Assembly (NCBI GenBank): GCA_023415055.1
Contig: JAEZLZ010000024.1
Coordinates: forward strand, 41,344-105,343
DNA: 64,000 nucleotides
Origin: Bacillota bacterium
GTDB lineage: Bacteria > Bacillota > Clostridia > Lachnospirales > Lachnospiraceae
Reading direction: 5' to 3'
Under the pieces are notes generated by a model that was not told the DNA's origin, made no database searches, and worked only from the letters and a program-made list of their open reading frames with translations. How positions within the stretch are numbered: position 1 is the first letter of the stretch; every line of letters begins with the position of its first letter. The translations under genes were made by a program, and so were the position numbers. This document shows positions 61,172-64,000 of this stretch, one piece after another.

Positions 61172-62437
61172 ATGAATATAAGAACGTATTATTTATATCG
61201 TATCTTTAATGAACTGATGCCGATCTATCCGCTCTATATGCTGATGTTTGAAAAAGGCGGCATGAGTATAACTCAGATGTCCGGGCTGCTGGCAATCTGG
61301 TCAGTACCGGCAGTGCTTCTTGAGATTCCTACCGGAGTGATTGCTGATCACTACAGCAGAAGGAATATGCTGCTACTCGGACAAATACTTCGCGCAGCCG
61401 GTTATCTTACCTGGATCTTTGCAAACGGCTTTTGGCTTTATGCATTGGGCTTTATTCTGTGGGGAATCGGAGGCACCTTTCGATCCGGTTCAGAAGAGGC
61501 ATTGCTCTATGATTCTCTGAAAGCCGAGGGGAACGAGAGGAATTTTGATCGTATGTTGGGCCGGGGACGTCTCTTCTCCAGCATCAGCACGGTTCTTGCT
61601 TCTGTGGTGGGTGGCTACCTTGGGATGCATTACGGATTTCTGCCGGCTTTATTACTTTCTATACTCTCAGCATTACTTGGTGCAGTTACGGTTCTTTCTA
61701 TGAAGGAAGTCAATCTATACAAGGAGCATTGGTGCAAGAAAGAGAAACGGACGAAAATACATACATTATTCGAGGCGCTGTCCTTCGTTCTTAAAAAGAA
61801 GGAGATTCTTCTGTATTGCTTGTTGGCCTTAATGGTTCTTACGACAGCCGGAATGTTAGATGAATATGATCAGCTGATTGCAAAGAGCTTTGGACTGTCC
61901 ATTACCATGATCGGCAGCTGGTCTGCCCTTCGATTCCTTTTGATTGCTTGCGGAGGGTATCTGGCACCTACGCTTCATAGAGGACTGAGACACGCATTCC
62001 GCCATAAGGCTCCATTACTTCAGATTTCAGCTCTATGCAGTATAGCCGCTGGCGCTTTATTGATAGCAGGTTTAGTCAGAAGCATTCTGGCTATGGCTCT
62101 CTATGGCTTATATTATTTGATTATGGCAGCTGGAGAAGTGATATGGGAAGACGATATCCAACAACGAATAGAGGAAGAAGGAAGATCCACAGTACACTCA
62201 GTGATCGCTTTATGCCAGAATCTCTATGGCCTGTTATGCTACGGCTTGTTCGGAGGGGTAGTAGCAAGCTCTGATTTGTTCCGGGGGATGGCCTGGACCG
62301 GAATCTACCTGTTCCTATGGATAGTTATCCTTTGTACAGTTTACCTGAGATGGAAGAAAGGGGAGCAGAGCGGGGCGTTTGCTACCAGCAAAGAGCAGAG
62401 AGTTAATACAACAGAAGAGAGTAAATACAACGTATAA
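61172..62437 (+). CDS. Major facilitator superfamily transporter
   Basis: A 421-residue MFS protein with about 11-12 membrane helices. The A-loop between helices 2 and 3 reads GVIADHYSRRNMLLLG near residue 55, and FILWGIGGTFRSGSEEALLYDSL near residue 93 marks helix 4. The architecture is that of 12-helix antiporters of unknown solute, like putative drug exporters in Clostridia. ATG 61172 has TTGGAGGGATC upstream; the ATG 61160 alternative has none. A small ORF and its own promoter-like elements (TATAAT at 61033-61038) precede it. Confidence 0.85.
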   Translation: MNIRTYYLYRIFNELMPIYPLYMLMFEKGGMSITQMSGLLAIWSVPAVLLEIPTGVIADHYSRRNMLLLGQILRAAGYLTWIFANGFWLYALGFILWGIGGTFRSGSEEALLYDSLKAEGNERNFDRMLGRGRLFSSISTVLASVVGGYLGMHYGFLPALLLSILSALLGAVTVLSMKEVNLYKEHWCKKEKRTKIHTLFEALSFVLKKKEILLYCLLALMVLTTAGMLDEYDQLIAKSFGLSITMIGSWSALRFLLIACGGYLAPTLHRGLRHAFRHKAPLLQISALCSIAAGALLIAGLVRSILAMALYGLYYLIMAAGEVIWEDDIQQRIEEEGRSTVHSVIALCQNLYGLLCYGLFGGVVASSDLFRGMAWTGIYLFLWIVILCTVYLRWKKGEQSGAFATSKEQRVNTTEESKYNV

Positions 62438-62473
62438 GTGTTTGCGGATAATAGACAGAAATTTAATTAAGAA

Positions 62474-62538
62474 GAGACGGTCACAAAATGATTTATTTGA
62501 CTTTTAATAATAAATCTTCATGCGGCAGCCTCTTTTTT
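62474..62538. terminator. Terminator between the MFS gene and the WYL regulator
   Basis: GATTTATT (62490-62497) pairs with AATAAATC (62509-62516), with outer GAG / CTC ends and a T6 run at 62533-62538. Serves the plus strand and faces the convergent regulator. Confidence 0.6.
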
Positions 62539-62574
62539 AAATATGATAATGATTGAAATTGATTCACATTTTTA

Positions 62575-63555
62575 TTAACAGTATTGTTCCAGACTGTTTA
62601 TCAGCTCTTGTTTGATGCGGTCACGCAGATGCGGCGGGTTTAATACCCGTGCTCCGGAACCGTATTGCATGATCCAACGAACTAGTTCATCAGTGACGGC
62701 GGTATCACGGATAAACTTAATCCCTGTCTCGGTAACTACAATTTCATCCGCAAGATCGGCTTCATATTCCTGTATATATTTTGCTGTAGGTCCATCAAAG
62801 GCGACGATAATCTGCTCCACCACATTACCGGACAGATGGATGAATTTGCTGCGTGCTTTCTTTAGGAAATAGTCGGATGGGATAATAAAGGAATCCTCTA
62901 ACGGTGTGATCGCCTTGATGCGGGATACCCGAAAATCCCGAATATCACTTCTTAATTCACAATAGCCCACCACACTTAAGGCTCCGTCATTAATCATCAA
63001 TTCATAAGGATGGATGATCCGAATGGTGTCCTCATCGCCACCGAAGCTGTGATAAATGATCCGCACCTTATTCTTGCTTCGAATAGCAGACTGCAGACGA
63101 TCCTCAATCTCCGGACTGACTTCATCACTGATATAGTCATTGGTATTGACGGTTACCAAACCGTTGAAATGCTTGATGAATTCCCGGTTCAGATTCGTTG
63201 TATTGTCGAGCAGCTTATGAATCAACTCCTGTGCTGTCTTGCCCATGGTCATGTATTGATAGGGTTTTAATAACTCAAGCAGAAAGGCAAGTGAGATGAG
63301 CTCGGGGGAGGTAAAGGTAATGTCGCGAAGACGGAATTTATCTGCGGTATAATAGGTTTTTCCATTCCTTTCTTCCTCAGAAATAAAACAGATGCCGGAC
63401 AGACTGTCGATATCCCGGCCGATGGTCTTTTTATCCACAATAACATCCCACTTTTCCAGTGAAGCATGAATATCACTAATGGTATAACCACGCTTATTTT
63501 CGGATAACAATAGCAAGATAAATATTTGACGCTCGGTCTGAGCCATATCCTTCAT
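62575..63555 (-). CDS. WYL-type HTH transcriptional regulator
   Basis: A 326-residue regulator. An N-terminal winged helix (TERQIFILLLLSENKRGYTI near residue 6, then DKKTIGRDIDSL near residue 41) is followed by the WYL domain: VRIIYHSFGGDEDTI near residue 148, HPYELMINDGALSVVGYCEL near residue 166, and IRDFRVSRIKAI. The WYL triplet itself reads LSV rather than WYL, so ligand contact may differ. WYL domains often sense nucleotides or ssDNA and regulate defence or stress genes; none is visible here. Start ATG 63555 has GGGAGGGG upstream. Confidence 0.87.
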   Translation of the reverse strand: MKDMAQTERQIFILLLLSENKRGYTISDIHASLEKWDVIVDKKTIGRDIDSLSGICFISEEERNGKTYYTADKFRLRDITFTSPELISLAFLLELLKPYQYMTMGKTAQELIHKLLDNTTNLNREFIKHFNGLVTVNTNDYISDEVSPEIEDRLQSAIRSKNKVRIIYHSFGGDEDTIRIIHPYELMINDGALSVVGYCELRSDIRDFRVSRIKAITPLEDSFIIPSDYFLKKARSKFIHLSGNVVEQIIVAFDGPTAKYIQEYEADLADEIVVTETGIKFIRDTAVTDELVRWIMQYGSGARVLNPPHLRDRIKQELINSLEQYC

Positions 63556-63702
63556 GAATACCCCTCCCAGTTATGAGTTTCTTCTTATTATATATTTATA
63601 AAAACAGACTGTCTTTTGCAATAAATATATCTTACTATACCAGTTACAATAATTCAAGGTAAAGAGGCAACCAGTTGGTGCTTTACGGTTTCAAAAAAGT
63701 CC

Positions 63703-63731
63703 TTGACAATTTCCACGTAAAAATATATAAT
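63703..63731 (+). promoter_or_regulatory. Sigma-A promoter of the str operon
   Basis: TTGACA (63703-63708) and TATAAT (63726-63731) are 17 bases apart, both consensus. Transcription should begin near 63738, some 160 bases before rpsL. Confidence 0.9.
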
Positions 63732-63735
63732 CAGT

Positions 63736-63769
63736 TAGCGTGCAGATTTCTGCATGCTATGTATTTTTT
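63736..63769 (+). terminator. Early attenuator-like hairpin in the rpsL leader
   Basis: An 11-base stem with one wobble, TAGCGTGCAGA (63736-63746) and TCTGCATGCTA (63749-63759), is followed by GTATTTTTTA. It begins at or next to the transcription start and has the form of a small terminator. The rest of the leader up to 63899 shows no gene. Confidence 0.6.
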
Positions 63770-63899
63770 ATGCGCTTTTTGTTGATGCTTATATAGTATC
63801 TGAAAAAGTGAAATTAAACCACAGAATTCTAACTAAAAACAAGCGGATTGGCGAACCAATTCATCTTGTAGCTAACAATTTTCAGGAGGTGAAAAATTA

Positions 63900-64000
63900 A
63901 TGCCCACATTTAACCAGTTAGTAAGAAAAGGTAGACAGACAGTAGAATACAAATCAACCTCTCCTGCATTACAGAAAGGTTTTAACTCCTTAAGCAAGAG
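63900..64000 (+). CDS. rpsL: 30S ribosomal protein S12 (N-terminal part, cut by window edge)
   Basis: The first 33 codons of S12: MPTFNQLVRKGRQT followed by KSTSPALQKGFNS. The start ATG at 63900 has a consensus AGGAGGTGA upstream. S12 sits at the decoding centre of the 30S subunit. The gene normally opens the str operon with rpsG, fusA and tuf, which would lie beyond the window. Confidence 0.97.
   Translation, partial: MPTFNQLVRKGRQTVEYKSTSPALQKGFNSLSK

Noticed and set aside
1..64000. Transfer RNA, ribosomal RNA, CRISPR arrays, integrases or transposases
   Set aside because: Reading both strands I found no such landmark sequences; no claim is made beyond that.

Overview
The window looks like a chromosomal segment of an anaerobic, endospore-forming, low-GC Firmicute, most likely a Lachnospiraceae/Clostridium-cluster-XIVa bacterium. 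This is inferred from gene content and signals: strong GGAGG ribosome-binding sites with several TTG starts, two tryptophan T-boxes, a tetrahydrofolate riboswitch, a pyrophosphate-type phosphofructokinase, an adenosylcobalamin-dependent (class II) ribonucleotide reductase, a cotJABC spore-coat operon, spore-type cortex hydrolase homologues, and the start of the str operon (rpsL) at the right edge. I see no tRNA, rRNA, CRISPR array, transposase gene or prophage. The segment is mostly ordinary core and accessory genome.

Layout. 1-3.5 kb: an AraC-type regulator (cut by the left edge) divergent from two Gfo/Idh/MocA dehydrogenases and a sugar-phosphate isomerase/epimerase, a small sugar or polyol catabolic operon. 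3.6-6.4 kb: a TldD/TldE-type metalloprotease pair. 6.5-8.7 kb: a two-domain GNAT protein, a DUF1648 membrane protein and a small membrane protein. 8.8-13.7 kb: class II ribonucleotide reductase behind a strong promoter and a structured leader, a PutP sodium/solute symporter, and an RsiV-like DUF3298 protein. 13.7-18.1 kb: potassium uptake TrkA-TrkH, a 53-aa Asn/Ser-rich protein and a membrane-anchored foldase-like protein, all on the minus strand. 18.2-25 kb: a MoxR-DUF58-transglutaminase operon, then a cytidylate-kinase-like protein translationally coupled to an AI-2E-family permease. 25.2-30.1 kb: a four-gene ABC unit (ATPase, 815-aa CARDB-type exoprotein, 90-aa membrane protein, MacB/FtsX permease). 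This is the least conventional system here.

30.2-39.6 kb: zinc-ribbon membrane protein, glutamyl-tRNA synthetase, a UvrD-like helicase, a DUF1292 protein with a His/Cys-rich N-terminus, a nuclease-like/XPD-DinG helicase, a VanZ-like protein and a lipid kinase. 39.9-43.4 kb: spore-related genes, namely a LysM-GH18 protein that has lost its catalytic acid, cotJABC, and a 48-aa small gene. 43.5-46.8 kb: a tryptophan T-box followed by an ABC uptake system (TrpXYZ type). 46.9-47.8 kb: THF riboswitch and a folate ECF S-component. 47.9-49.9 kb: a tautomerase, a giant nested hairpin, and PPi-phosphofructokinase. 49.9-53.4 kb: SH3-SleB hydrolase, PlsC acyltransferase and a SigA-type sigma factor. 53.7-59 kb: a MATE exporter, then an autoregulated TetR-ABC operon with two palindromic operators. 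59-60.9 kb: TrpB2-type tryptophan synthase beta behind a second tryptophan T-box. 61-63.6 kb: an MFS transporter preceded by a 9-codon ORF, and a WYL-type regulator. 63.7-64 kb: the str-operon promoter, an early attenuator-like hairpin, and rpsL.

How the genes work together: two distant T-boxes with the same apparent UGG specifier put the TrpXYZ uptake system and TrpB2 under control of uncharged tRNA-Trp, so uptake and synthesis or salvage of tryptophan should rise together. Folate uptake is under a THF riboswitch. Several other units carry a hairpin between promoter and gene (str operon, XPD-like helicase), suggesting frequent transcription attenuation.
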